Positions 8,908-17,190 are shown, numbered from the stretch's first letter. The stretch: 59,239 nt of DNA from Deinococcus aquatilis DSM 23025 (GCF_000378445.1 NZ_KB899723.1:1-59239); one strand, 5' to 3'. The notes: generated by a model from the letters alone, not told the origin. Made by a program: numbers and translations.

Positions 8908-9441
8908 ATGAAACGTGCTCTGGAACGGTATTTAGGCCGCCCTGCGAGAAATTCAGTCCGAAAGGATGATGAGGCACAGGTTCTTGAAGCGGTGGTCTTT
9001 ACAGATTCCACCCGGCAAATGTTGATCCAACAACTGGAGGTCAAGGGGCAGTGGCAGGGTGGCGTGCTGTTCGGCGAGAGGACGCTCGAAACCCTGACGG
9101 TTCACTTTGCTGCACCACTGGGTCCACCCGCGTGGTCAGGCCAACCGCTCCACCCTCATCTCCCCTATCTGATCGGCTGGAGCGACAGCGTGAGCGCACA
9201 ACACAGCGAGGCTCTAGATTGGTGTGGGAACTGGATTGCCGCGCCAAACAGCCGGTTGCCGGACGAGCGCCTCGATCTTTCCTGGCTCCAGTTGGGAGTG
9301 CAGCAAGGGCTGTTCGACGACATCCATCCCTTAGTCGTTGTTGGGATTGAGGACGGGCTGCTTTCTAGCCGAAGCTACCTGTGGGACGAGGATGCGGCAG
9401 TGACTCTGCCGGGGCAGTTCGAGAACAGAGAAGCGTTGTAA
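8908..9441 (+). CDS. Hypothetical protein, possible degenerate JAB/MPN fold
   Basis: The 177-residue product is not firmly recognised. 'QGGVLFGE' followed by strands, then 'CGNWIAAPNSRLPDERLD' and 'HPLVVVGIEDG', follow the order of JAB/MPN metalloprotease proteins (GGxLxG, GxxHxHPxxxxxPSxxD, hydrophobic strand). The metal-binding His residues of that motif are absent, so if the fold is right the enzyme is probably inactive. It is divergent from, and likely regulated by, the XRE repressor. Start chosen at the ATG preceded by the TAGTAT box. Confidence 0.5.
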   Translation: MKRALERYLGRPARNSVRKDDEAQVLEAVVFTDSTRQMLIQQLEVKGQWQGGVLFGERTLETLTVHFAAPLGPPAWSGQPLHPHLPYLIGWSDSVSAQHSEALDWCGNWIAAPNSRLPDERLDLSWLQLGVQQGLFDDIHPLVVVGIEDGLLSSRSYLWDEDAAVTLPGQFENREAL

Positions 9442-9527
9442 TACGGCTCAGAAGGCGTCCTGAGCATTCCGCACCTTTGCCCCTTAAAATCAGAAATACA
9501 GACTGCCAGAATTACTATTTATAGTAA

Positions 9528-9552
9528 TCTGCTTTTCTGGCATTCTGGCAAA
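9528..9552. repeat. TTCTG element a (TCTGCTTTTCTGGCATTCTGG)
   Basis: One of seven related elements between 9.5 and 16 kb with the core TTTCTG-n-TTTTCTGRCA. This one follows the JAB-like gene. Inverted half-copies (TGCCAGAA at 9504-9511) lie just to its left, around the AT-rich inverted stretch ATTACTAT/ATAGTAAT. Probable binding sites of the partition proteins encoded at 16 kb. Confidence 0.5.
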
Positions 9553-9707
9553 TCACAAACTTACAGTCTTTCAGGTGCCTGCGCGCAGCGCACAGATGCT
9601 GGCACTTCGCTGGTCTGACCTATCGAAGCGATCAATTTCCAGCAATCTCTCCCTGCGGCCGTGCACGTCTGGACTCTTTCAGAGAGTAGTTGAGGATGAG
9701 CATTCCC

Positions 9708-10808
9708 TCAGTAGGTGACAACTTTACTTTCAGCCGCTCCTAGCGGGGAAAAAGGCTGCGTCAGCAGTTCAAGAAAAAGCCTGAATTGCTCGGGTTTCCA
9801 GCGGAGAGCATCAACGAGATGTTGAGCACCATGTCGGACCAGACTCACCGCCTTACGCCCGTGTTTGAGGACGGGGATCGGTTGGCGCTGGTCCAGGCAG
9901 ACCCCGAGTCGCAGGCAGAACATCCAGGCCAAGGTCACCAGTCCGAACAGCCGTTGTAGACGGACAGCATCTGTGATGCCTGTCCGTTCCAGGTCGAAAC
10001 CCCGTGACTTGAAACTGCTAAAAGTGCATTCCACCGACCAGCGAAGTTTGTAGAGCTTCCACGTTTTCCGGGCGCTGAAATCGGTCGCGATGATGACGAG
10101 GTCTCCGACTGGAGACCTCGTCGCCACGACCCGCATCAACTCTCCAAATACGAACACCTTCTGATCTATTTCATGAAAATGGCCGTGTTGGACATGGTCA
10201 AACCATTCTCCCCCCCGCATGTCGTCAATCAGGTCGCTGTGCCTGATGCGGATGGCACGCTTAATTCCTTTGCGCCTAAGAAAGCCGAACCACTCGGCCC
10301 CGATGAACTCGCGGTCTGCGACCAGGCCCAACCAGCGTTTCGCTGGCAGGGCCTGCAGGAGTTTCAAGACCAGCCACATTCGTGCATAGCGATGACTGTT
10401 CCCCGCCTGATCCAGGGGCGTCCAGATCAGGGGGATAGTGAAACCGTGAACCACGGCGCCAAGCACCAGAAAGTTGATCGGCGTTTCCCCATGCTCCCAA
10501 TTCGTGCGGTCCAGGCTCATTAACACTTTGCCCGGCGGGAGGTGGGCGACGAGCAGGGCGATGAAAAACGCCATATTCAGCTGGTCATCCCTGAATGTGC
10601 GGTCGGCGCGTCGGTTCTTTGCGCTCGGTGTGCTAACCCCTGGCAGATGGGCACTCAGGTCATGATGGTTGACACTCTTGGCCGCAATCATGGCCAACAT
10701 GACGTCAATCAAGCGCTGGAGCGTATCAATGCGCAGATGGCTCGCGTGCACTTTGAAGTGCCGGGTCAGTGCGGTCGCCTGTTGGGAAGCGGATTCTGTT
10801 GATTTCAC
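9708..10808 (-). CDS. IS4-family transposase
   Basis: The 366-residue DDE transposase shows first Asp in '[12 protein letters not shown]', second Asp in 'LVADREFIG' and the Y-R-K/E signature in '[21 protein letters not shown]', in the expected order. It cuts and pastes the element by binding the 18 bp ends. The stop codon TGA lies inside the left terminal repeat. The start is preceded by GAAGG. Confidence 0.9.
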   Translation of the reverse strand: MKSTESASQQATALTRHFKVHASHLRIDTLQRLIDVMLAMIAAKSVNHHDLSAHLPGVSTPSAKNRRADRTFRDDQLNMAFFIALLVAHLPPGKVLMSLDRTNWEHGETPINFLVLGAVVHGFTIPLIWTPLDQAGNSHRYARMWLVLKLLQALPAKRWLGLVADREFIGAEWFGFLRRKGIKRAIRIRHSDLIDDMRGGEWFDHVQHGHFHEIDQKVFVFGELMRVVATRSPVGDLVIIATDFSARKTWKLYKLRWSVECTFSSFKSRGFDLERTGITDAVRLQRLFGLVTLAWMFCLRLGVCLDQRQPIPVLKHGRKAVSLVRHGAQHLVDALRWKPEQFRLFLELLTQPFSPLGAAESKVVTY

Positions 10809-10824
10809 ACCTTCAGGAGAACGC

Positions 10825-10864
10825 TGTCAGTCACCCCCATCAAGCTTGATGGGGGTGACTGACA
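10825..10864. repeat. 40 bp perfect palindrome before transposase gene
   Basis: The sequence from 10825 to 10864 is its own reverse complement, centred on AAG|CTT, with no loop. It lies inside the IS, between the right terminal repeat and the transposase start, ~17 nt upstream of that start. Transcripts entering from outside would fold here, which is a known way for IS elements to block translation from readthrough RNA. Its RNA end is followed by few U residues on the minus strand. Confidence 0.75.
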
Positions 10865-11040
10865 ATTTTCCCTGTCTGCGACGTAGTTAATCTGAAGTTG
10901 TCACCTACTGAGGAGCATTCCATCTTCAACAGCAGTGGGTAGAGGCGTGTGCGGCTGCGTGGCGAACATATGACCACTGAGCCGCTGCGCTGCCGCCCCA
11001 GCACAATCCAATCCAGACCGCAGTTTCGACCATGCCCTCC

Positions 11041-11053
11041 TATACTCCTGAGC
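11041..11053 (+). promoter_or_regulatory. -10 box TATACT before GTG start
   Basis: TATACT at 11041-11046 is 7 nt from the in-frame GTG at 11054, the pattern expected of a leaderless transcript. No good -35 at 17 bp is visible. Confidence 0.4.
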
Positions 11054-11782
11054 GTGGCAACCTTTCTAGACCGTTATCTCGCTGGTGAACACGAGCAGGT
11101 CTGGGCAGAGCTGGTCGAGATGGGATCAGACGTTCGCCACCCCCTTATCCTGTCCGAGGCCACGGATGTCGCACGCGAAACCATGCAGCGTGCGCAGAGC
11201 GACATCTTGACGCTTGTTCCTCGCCTGAGGGCTCTGGGCTACCGATTCGGCAGCTTCTCTCAGGGGCAGTTCACGCCAACGCGTCCTTACCTCCCCCCGT
11301 CTCAGAGATCTCTCGCCAAACTCAGGCGGCTCTCTCAGTTGGTGGGTCCCCTTCCGCTGTCTCTTCAAGCCTGGTATGAAACCGTGGGCCGTGTCCATCT
11401 CGTGGGGCAAGCGCCGTGGGCAGAGACCGCCGTGTTGTCTGACGCGCTGGTCGTGGACGGTGTGGACAGCGTGCTGTATTTCGTTCAGGAGTGGCTGGAG
11501 GAATGGGGCGACCTCCCCCCAGAGGCTCAGGAAGAGCCTTGCCTGGCGGAGTTCGCACCTGACGAGTACCACAAAGAGGACATCAGCGGTGGCCCACCTT
11601 ACGCCATCACACTCCCAAACACTTCAGCAGACGCGCGGGTGGAGCACGAATGGCACGACACAACCTTTGTGGCTTACCTCCGGGAGTGTTTCGCCTGTGG
11701 GGGCTTCCCAGGGCTCGCCCGCCTTCCAGGGGGCCTTCCCGCAGAAGTTCGGCAGCTTGCCCTAGGATTGCAACCCCTGTAA
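11054..11782 (+). CDS. Hypothetical protein, SUKH/SMI1-like in part
   Basis: The open frame begins at 10949, but the GTG at 11054 with a TATACT box 7 nt upstream gives a better 242-residue protein (VATFLDRYLAGEHEQVW). It has no membrane segment. 'LVGPLPLSLQAWYETVGRVHLVG' resembles the SMI1/KNR4 (SUKH) core, a family that includes immunity proteins against contact-dependent toxins. The later 'EHEWHDTTFVAYLRECFACGGFPGL' is typical of conserved proteins of unknown function in high-GC bacteria. The function is not established. The IS4 element lies directly upstream. Confidence 0.6.
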   Translation: MATFLDRYLAGEHEQVWAELVEMGSDVRHPLILSEATDVARETMQRAQSDILTLVPRLRALGYRFGSFSQGQFTPTRPYLPPSQRSLAKLRRLSQLVGPLPLSLQAWYETVGRVHLVGQAPWAETAVLSDALVVDGVDSVLYFVQEWLEEWGDLPPEAQEEPCLAEFAPDEYHKEDISGGPPYAITLPNTSADARVEHEWHDTTFVAYLRECFACGGFPGLARLPGGLPAEVRQLALGLQPL

Positions 11783-12045
11783 CCATGGCCGCTCAGCCGA
11801 CAACTCCCGACTTGAACGGGAGATGGTTCTTAGAGATGTGGCCAGACTGTCCGCATGCAGTTGGGCGGTCTGAGTCCATCACAGCCGCTAATCCCACCCT
11901 TTGTCATGTCGCACAGCGTCCAGAACGCCAGCCGACTCAAAGTGTCAGGTGCTGAGCACCTTGAGCATAGTCGGGAGCTCGCGGTGATTTGAGGGCTGAG
12001 CGGGACACGCAACGCTTGAGCAGACCCATTTATCAGTCTTTCACC

Positions 12046-12057
12046 TACACTCCAAGC
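12046..12057 (+). promoter_or_regulatory. -10 box TACACT, probably leaderless
   Basis: TACACT at 12046-12051 sits 6 nt before the ATG at 12058. The same TACACT-6 nt-ATG arrangement recurs before the HNH gene at 56178. Confidence 0.45.
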
Positions 12058-12630
12058 ATGGGTCTTCCTCCAGACAATGCTCAAGCGCAGGCTCCGGACA
12101 AGGTACCGTTCCTCTGGGAGACCCTCCGCCGGCATGATCTGGTGACCGTGAACGTTCTGAAGGTATACAGGCAGGACATCACGGCGAGGGTCACCGCCAT
12201 CTCCACAGCGCGGCACGGTGTGAAGCGGAAGATGCTGGGACGGGTAATCACCTTCGTCGGCTGCCCCACGCACTGGGGGCAGGAGGGACTGGCGGTGGGC
12301 GATCACGCTCTGGTGTTCCTGGGGGAGATCAACGGACGGCTGTACGAGCATTCCTGGCGCGGGCACCTGCTCATTGAAGACATTGAAGGCGTGACGTACG
12401 CCGTGTTTGAGCACAAGGAATTGTGGCTGTCTCCGACATTCACTCCCAAGCTCCAGCCATATACCCGGCAAGATCCCCGCCGGACCTACGCGTCCGCCAT
12501 TCATCTCAGTGTCCTGAAGGCCCACTTGGCAGAACTGATCGAGCAGCAGGAAGCGTTGCAACCGTCTGTGCAGAAACGCCATTGGCTGGCGAACCTGCTC
12601 AGGATCAGAACGACACCTACGCAAAGTTGA
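12058..12630 (+). CDS. Hypothetical protein
   Basis: The product of 190 residues is not recognised. It is soluble-looking, with 'VGDHALVFLGEINGRLYEHSWRGHLLIEDIEG' forming a likely beta-rich centre and a helical end containing 'LKAHLAELIEQQEAL'. The frame opens earlier at a TTG (11989), but the ATG at 12058 with TACACT 6 nt upstream is a more convincing start. A TTCTG element lies 13 bp after the stop. Confidence 0.55.
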   Translation: MGLPPDNAQAQAPDKVPFLWETLRRHDLVTVNVLKVYRQDITARVTAISTARHGVKRKMLGRVITFVGCPTHWGQEGLAVGDHALVFLGEINGRLYEHSWRGHLLIEDIEGVTYAVFEHKELWLSPTFTPKLQPYTRQDPRRTYASAIHLSVLKAHLAELIEQQEALQPSVQKRHWLANLLRIRTTPTQS

Positions 12631-12642
12631 CCGTGTAGATTT

Positions 12643-12675
12643 TATTTCTGCCTTTCTGACATTCTGACATTCTGG
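12643..12675. repeat. TTCTG element b
   Basis: TTTCTGCCTTTCTGACATTCTGACATTCTGGC-type sequence with three direct TTCTGRCA units, directly after the hypothetical gene at 12058-12630. Related to elements a, d and f. Confidence 0.5.
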
Positions 12676-12835
12676 CTGCTCCAGAATGCGAACTAATTTC
12701 TATCGGTGCGGCGTTGAGCTGTCTTGATGCTCAGCAACACGTTGTTCTTCGCAGGCGGAATTGTTTGATTTCGGCGACGAACACTGCCTCTGACTCCTGC
12801 TCAGATCCAGTCAACAGAATACATTACTCGGTAAT

Positions 12836-12892
12836 AAATTTCTGGCAATACATATTTCTGGTTTTCTGACAAAATTGAAAGACAGAAAGCCA
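12836..12892. repeat. TTCTG element c, near copy of parA upstream element
   Basis: Over ~57 bp this is nearly identical to element g (15941-15995) directly upstream of parA: TTTCTGGCAA..ACATATTTCTGG, TTTTCTGACAAAATTG and AAGACAGAAAGCC. Similarity continues to 'CTGCAACT', where g has the parA start codon, but no parA gene follows here. It may be a second partition/operator site or the relic of a duplicated par locus. Confidence 0.6.
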
Positions 12893-12941
12893 CCTTTCCA
12901 TCACTGCAACTCAAAGAGAGTGGAACGTCAACTCTGATGTG

Positions 12942-13760
12942 TCAGGTGGCGTGCCGCTTGGGCTGATCCTGATTGAGATCCATCAACTCCTGGAAAGCTG
13001 CACCTCGGACCGCAAAGAGGCAGCCTTCCTTGGCAACCAACAGGCGGCCTTGCTGATCGAAGTCCGCCCACGACGCCTGTTCCAGTCCAGGACAAGCTTC
13101 GGTACCAAGCCACGTGTATGTCGCCTCCCACCGGCCATGCGGGGACTTGGCAAACCGCAGTTCCAACTTCCCTTTTCGCAGGACGAGCGCCCCCGCTTTG
13201 CCACTGCCAAACCATCGCTCGGGCCGCTGGGTGACCTGCCAGCCGGTGCGTTCAAGTGAGGTGACCAGCACATGGATCTGCTCGGTTCCCTCCCGCCCCC
13301 GGACAGTGAAACTTACCGGCTGAATCCGTGTCTGGTTCGCCACAAGACTCGCTGGATGGTCAAGCACCAGGGTGTGATGGCTGGTCCAGATGCCTCCACC
13401 CTCTGGGCCAGCCGACCACAGACCCAAGGCCTTGACCCAGGGGGGGGTACAGACGGCAGTCCAAGTCCACATCGTCGTCTCTTTGCCAAAGGCCTCAGCT
13501 GCGGCATGGAGACGCCGCTTGGATTCATTGCGGGCGAGATACACCAGGTGACGGCCGTCGGGCGAGAGATCGCTGACCCACTCATACAACCGACCCGCGA
13601 ACCAGGACCCAGGGAGAATGGTGTCTGTTCGGGTGTTCCACACGTACAGGCGTGTCCAGCGGCTAGGGCCACGACGAATAATGACAGCTGTACTGGCGTC
13701 GCTGGCCAGCAAGACCCAAATCCGGGCCGGGGCTGGCCGGGTCCCGTTGACACTGGTCAT
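12942..13760 (-). CDS. Conserved hypothetical protein, WD40-like start
   Basis: The 272-residue protein belongs to a widespread family of unknown function. Members begin 'RIWVLLASDASTAVIIRRGPSRWTRLYVWNTRTDTILPGSWFAGRLYE' and continue 'DLSPDGRHLVYLA', the last part resembling a beta-propeller (WD40/PD40) blade. No catalytic motif is visible. No signal peptide or membrane segment. It stands alone on the minus strand with element c downstream of its stop. The start codon lacks a clear Shine-Dalgarno. Confidence 0.6.
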   Translation of the reverse strand: MTSVNGTRPAPARIWVLLASDASTAVIIRRGPSRWTRLYVWNTRTDTILPGSWFAGRLYEWVSDLSPDGRHLVYLARNESKRRLHAAAEAFGKETTMWTWTAVCTPPWVKALGLWSAGPEGGGIWTSHHTLVLDHPASLVANQTRIQPVSFTVRGREGTEQIHVLVTSLERTGWQVTQRPERWFGSGKAGALVLRKGKLELRFAKSPHGRWEATYTWLGTEACPGLEQASWADFDQQGRLLVAKEGCLFAVRGAAFQELMDLNQDQPKRHAT

Positions 13761-14211
13761 GGAGGCATCTTGGCAGGTCCTGCAGGGGAGCGGCCGTGCA
13801 CTTGCCCATTCCGAAGCATTTGGCAGACCAAGATTAACGCTCTACTCGTGGGTAGAAATGAAGATGCGAGAGAGATGGTGCTTTGAGCCTGCCGATATTC
13901 ACAGCCTTCCCTTGTCCGACCCCATGCCTGCCGTCAGCAGGGTCATAGAGGCTGCAAACCCTTCTATCTGATGCACGCGCACCACCTGATCTGGTCTACG
14001 GAGCTCGTCACGAGCGCCAGAAAAGACAAGTCGGATTGGGACAGGACCTCAGTTCACTGTCTTTCTGAGTTCAGTCAAGCTCTCTGCAGTACGTCAGAGG
14101 TACATAACCCTGCTTTGTTTCTGGCATGCTGATTTTCTGGCACTCTGACAAAATGGCAGCGGCTCTTCCTTGTGGAGCGTGAGCCTGGATTGGTCAGCCA
14201 GAATGGCCGTC
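13761..14211. other. 450 bp spacer containing element d
   Basis: No gene is supported. Plus-strand frames entering from 13618 are the reverse of the conserved hypothetical gene and decay here. The right part holds TTCTG element d. Nothing else was recognised. Confidence 0.4.
14117..14158. repeat. TTCTG element d
   Basis: TTTCTGGCATGCTGATTTTCTGGCACTCTGACAAAA-type sequence, combining the first half of elements c/g with the TTCTGRCA repeats of a/b/f. It lies ~55 bp before the interrupted HEAT-type gene. Confidence 0.5.
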
Positions 14212-14766
14212 ATGGCCACCTCACCTCAGATCTACGCGCAGTTGCCTAATGCGTATGGTTCCGCCACGGACACGCTTGAGCATGTGCGGTTGCTGCTCTC
14301 AGGGGAACCCCAACCTATGTAGGACGGTTGGAGGTACGTCTATGGCGCGGTCCTGCATCAAGGCACTCCTTTTCCGGCGGCCGTCCCCTTTCTCACCGAT
14401 CTGATTGAAGTGGTGCAGACACAGCCAAATCACCCTGCCACAGTGGAAATCGCCCAGTTCATTGCAGGAATCGCTCAAGCCCTTAAAGATGCTGCTCTGA
14501 CCATGGACATCCTGCGCTTGAACGTACCCGGTGATATCGACGAGCAACTCCGCGCCTTGGCCGAGGCTGAGGGCGAAGAATTCTGGGATGCGGCACTGTG
14601 CTGGACGCTGCTCCACTGTGCAGAGCAGGTCCCACAGGCGAGGGCGGCGCTTCAGCCCTTGAAAGCCCATTTGGATGACGCCGTAAGCAGGGCAGCGGTT
14701 GAGGCACTGGATGATCTCGCTGCTGCTGAGGCCGTCTTGAATGGAAGAGGTCCTGAGCCTGATTGA
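14212..14766 (+). pseudogene. HEAT-repeat-type gene interrupted by one TAG codon
   Basis: One continuous frame runs from ATG 14212 to TGA 14766, broken only by TAG at 14320-14322. Before the stop: 'LPNAYGSATDTLEHVRLLLSGEPQPM'. After it: 'DGWRYVYGAVLHQGTPFPAAVPFL' and so on. This follows a known family of small HEAT-like proteins (AYGSA.., HQGT..A..A.PFL). A single C-to-T change from CAG would produce the TAG. The 118-codon frame from ATG 14410 alone lacks the conserved start. It is either a recent pseudogene or a sequencing error. The function of the family is not known to me. Confidence 0.6.
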
Positions 14767-14934
14767 ACCTGCCCGGACAGGGATTGAATCATCCTCAGAA
14801 TCTGTCGCTCCACCCTTCGCCCTTGTCCTGGCGGGCGTGACACGCCCTGATACCGAGTTTTAGCTGGGAGTCGACACGGTGTGATGATGCCAGCCATGCC
14901 AGCTTCGGCCCTCTAGGTAGTCCACACCGATTTC

Positions 14935-15639
14935 CTACGCCTGAGCAGACACGTAAAAACCACAATACTCACGCATCATCCTCAGGACGTCATCCATCTT
15001 CTCTCGGTCCCTTATTCCCAACGTCAGGATCAGGTCGTAGTGCCCGGTGCAGTAGACGTACATCACTCCATTGTCGTCATTGCCCTCATGAATCCGCGTG
15101 ATGTCGGCCCAGGGCGTCACGCCTAAGCCCTCAATATCCAATCCCTGAGGACCAACAATCACCGGCACCGCAAACTTGCTGAAGGCTTCTGGAATTCCGC
15201 GTTGCCGCCGCAGGGCCTTCTTTATTGCCCCACTGAGCAAGGTGATTAGGATCCAAGTGCCTACGCCTAACAAGAGGGTGAGCAACATCCAACCCAGAAA
15301 GGGAATCCAACCCATCGGTACGTCCCAGTCCCTGCGGACAAGTTCTCCATGTTGAATGGTCGCGAACAGGTTAAACATCGCGACCCCCATCCCCGCAACG
15401 GTTGCCACTCCTGGCAGACCGGTCACGTTCCGTAACTCCGCAATCTGCGCCACATCCATCTGGACCGTGAGAGGACCCTGCGGGGCCATTGTGGACTGCA
15501 TGGCGCATAGGCTAATGCATCGAATGCCTTGCGCTCCAGAATGCGGGACGATTCGAAGAGTGTTGCCCAGGAGTTGGAGACTGAAGGGGCCATTCACTTG
15601 TCCGCTCATTCCGTTGAGGTGAGAAGATGCTTTTGCCAC
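14935..15639 (-). CDS. Membrane protein with possible PH-like C-terminal domain
   Basis: The 234-residue product has two likely membrane segments, around residues 78-97 (VATVAGMGVAMFNLFATI) and 110-135 (WIPFLGWMLLTLLLGVGTWILITLL), followed by a basic stretch (KKALRRQRG). The C-terminal ~80 residues (VIVGPQGLDIEGLGVTPWADITRI ... VYCTGHYDLILTL) resemble the bacterial PH-like domains found after membrane helices. The frame starts at GTG 15639; Met at 15609 is an alternative. The function is unknown. It is alone on the minus strand, divergent from parA across the TTCTG element cluster. Confidence 0.6.
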   Translation of the reverse strand: MAKASSHLNGMSGQVNGPFSLQLLGNTLRIVPHSGAQGIRCISLCAMQSTMAPQGPLTVQMDVAQIAELRNVTGLPGVATVAGMGVAMFNLFATIQHGELVRRDWDVPMGWIPFLGWMLLTLLLGVGTWILITLLSGAIKKALRRQRGIPEAFSKFAVPVIVGPQGLDIEGLGVTPWADITRIHEGNDDNGVMYVYCTGHYDLILTLGIRDREKMDDVLRMMREYCGFYVSAQA

Positions 15640-15705
15640 GGCCTGAGCACCTCAATCTGTCAGTGATCAGCGCCTGACCTCAATATCCAATTTTTATTCA
15701 CCAAT

Positions 15706-15762
15706 AAACTTTTGGGCAACACATTTCTGTTTTTCTGGCAAACTTACATGACAGAAATTTGT
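15706..15762. repeat. TTCTG element e
   Basis: A diverged copy of elements c and g: TTTTGGGCAACACATTTCTG, TTTTTCTGGCAAACTT and GACAGAAA in the same order and spacing. Part of a three-element cluster (e, f, g) upstream of parA. Confidence 0.55.
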
Positions 15763-15787
15763 TTCCTCGTCGAACGCACCTGTTCTG

Positions 15788-15816
15788 ATTTCTGCTTTTC
15801 TGACATTCTGGCAAAA
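15788..15816. repeat. TTCTG element f
   Basis: TTTCTGCTTTTCTGACATTCTGGCAAAA-type sequence, nearly the same as element a 6.3 kb away. It lies between elements e and g in the parA upstream region. Confidence 0.55.
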
Positions 15817-15940
15817 GTAAATACGCTGTAGGGATATTCTTTCCGCGCACGCGCTTTCACTCTACTTTCCCCGTCTCTTTGGCCACCTCAATCCATTGGC
15901 TACCCAGGCTGTCTTCTGAAAGAACTTGGCTTCATCCAAA

Positions 15941-15995
15941 GATTTCTGACAAAACATATTTCTGGTTTTCTGACAAATTTGCAAGACAGAAGGCC
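15941..15995. repeat. TTCTG element g, overlapping parA promoter
   Basis: TTTCTGACAAAACATATTTCTGG, TTTTCTGACAAATTTG and AAGACAGAAGGCC, ending 19 bp before the parA ATG. The probable -35 box is inside the element, so whatever protein binds it should also control parA. Compare element c. Confidence 0.6.
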
Positions 15996-16007
15996 AGAAG
16001 CTAGTCT
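15979..16007 (+). promoter_or_regulatory. parA promoter TTGCAA-17-TAGTCT
   Basis: TTGCAA at 15979-15984 and TAGTCT at 16002-16007 are 17 bp apart, and the ATG follows 6 nt later, so the transcript is probably leaderless. The -35 box is embedded in element g, which points to autorepression by the partition proteins, as in other par operons. Confidence 0.6.
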
Positions 16008-16013
16008 GCAACT

Positions 16014-16658
16014 ATGACTGCCGAACATGTTGGGCCACTGGTGGTGGCTCTGGCCAGCCTGAAAGGCGGAGTGGGGAAGACGACCAGCGCCGTGCACATT
16101 GCCGCCCACCTTGCTTACGCTGGAGAACGGGTGCTCCTCGCTGACGGCGACCGCATCCGCACTGCTACTGCTTGGGGCCGCAGCGGGAACCTGCCGTTTA
16201 CCGTCGGAGGAATGGCGTCACTCAGTCAGGCCGGGAAGTACACCGCAGTAGTAATCGATTCTCGCGGGGGCCTTGAAGATGCCGACCTGCTTGACCTGGC
16301 TGAATCCTGCGCCGCATTGATTCTGCCCAGCACACCTGACCTCGGTGGGATGGACGGCATGGCTCAGACGGTCGAAGTCTTGCGGGGAGCAGGGATTGCC
16401 AACACCCGTTATGCGGCCATGCTGACGATGGTGCGCCCGGGGAATGACCGCAAACTGGCCGATGCCCGCTCTGCCTTGGCTGACGCAGGCATTCCTGTCC
16501 TGACCCAGACGGTTCGGCTCTCTGAAGCGTTCCGGGATGCCAACAATGCTGGTACCCTCGTCAAGGATGTCCGCAGCAATAGCCTCGCCAAAGGTCTGTG
16601 GTTCGAGTACGAACGCGTCACCGAGGAGATCATCGCTATGGCTGGAGCAAACGCATGA
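16014..16658 (+). CDS. parA: ParA-family partition ATPase
   Basis: The 214-residue protein has the deviant Walker A 'KGGVGKTTS' near residue 18, the A' motif region 'VLLADGDRIRTATAWGRSG' and Walker B 'AVVIDSRGG'. It is a short ParA without an N-terminal HTH (type Ib class), which normally segregates plasmids by forming an ATP-dependent gradient on nucleoid DNA with a small centromere-binding partner. Walker B has 'DSRGG' where most ParA have 'DTPPG/DTPAG'. It overlaps the next gene by 4 nt (ATGA), so the two are translationally coupled. No Shine-Dalgarno is present; the promoter lies directly before the ATG. Confidence 0.9.
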   Translation: MTAEHVGPLVVALASLKGGVGKTTSAVHIAAHLAYAGERVLLADGDRIRTATAWGRSGNLPFTVGGMASLSQAGKYTAVVIDSRGGLEDADLLDLAESCAALILPSTPDLGGMDGMAQTVEVLRGAGIANTRYAAMLTMVRPGNDRKLADARSALADAGIPVLTQTVRLSEAFRDANNAGTLVKDVRSNSLAKGLWFEYERVTEEIIAMAGANA

Positions 16659-16960
16659 GCCTGCGCGATGGACTGGCCAACTTACGGGCCGCACGGGAAG
16701 AAGCACCAGAACCCAAGACACCCACCCAGCCTGTCGCGGCCCAGACGCCTCAACCTGCCATCGAAAAGCGCGAAACCTTCAGCACTCGTCTGCGGCCCAG
16801 CGTGCGCTACGCCCTGAAAAGGCAGTTGCTCGAAGTGCAGGAGCAGGGCCAGAAGGTCAAGATGGAAGCGGTCCTGGAGACGCTGATCTCCCGCTACGTC
16901 CAAGACGCAGAGTTCCGGGCTGAAATTAACGGGCAAGCCCGGCGCAACACACCCGACTAG
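16655..16960 (+). CDS. Small ParB/ParG-like centromere-binding protein
   Basis: Starting at the ATG that overlaps the parA stop gives 101 residues. The first ~40 are flexible and Pro/Gln-rich. The C-terminal half (FSTRLRPSVRYALKRQLLEVQEQGQKVKMEAVLETLISRYVQD) fits a ribbon-helix-helix fold: a strand then two helices. This is the layout of type Ib partition adaptors, which bind repeated sites upstream of parA and stimulate its ATPase through the flexible tail. The TTCTG elements are the obvious candidate sites. It would also act as the operon repressor. Confidence 0.75.
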   Translation: MSLRDGLANLRAAREEAPEPKTPTQPVAAQTPQPAIEKRETFSTRLRPSVRYALKRQLLEVQEQGQKVKMEAVLETLISRYVQDAEFRAEINGQARRNTPD

Positions 16961-17190
16961 GGTGGAGGTTGGCCATGCTCAACGCTGCCCACACCGCGAG
17001 CGTAGATGCCTGACATAAGCACGGCGCCAATTCAAAGGAAAGCCGCATGGCTCTTCGGGCTCAACCTAGCGAAGGCACTGTTCTGCGCCACCTAGGATGA
17101 GTCACTTGCGAGCGCGTGACGGTTGAGCTGGTGAAGTGGGAGAGCCAAAAATTGAGCCACTGAGTGTGAAACCCACCCCTTGCCCAGCGC

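Larger units (their letters stand above)
9707..10912 (-). mobile_element. Complete IS4-family insertion sequence
   Basis: The 1206 bp element has perfect 18 bp terminal inverted repeats, CTCAGTAGGTGACAACTT at 9707-9724 and its complement at 10895-10912. It is flanked by a 9 bp target duplication GAGCATTCC at 9698-9706 and 10913-10921. The single transposase gene is intact, so the element is probably recent and active. Its insertion interrupts only intergenic sequence. Confidence 0.9.

Noticed and set aside
8172..8969. 265-codon plus-strand frame over the nucleotidyltransferase and XRE genes
   Set aside because: Antisense to two better supported genes and runs through the divergent promoter.
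11830..12624. 264-codon minus-strand open frame
   Set aside because: Antisense to the hypothetical gene at 12058-12630, with no coherent motif and shadow-like composition.
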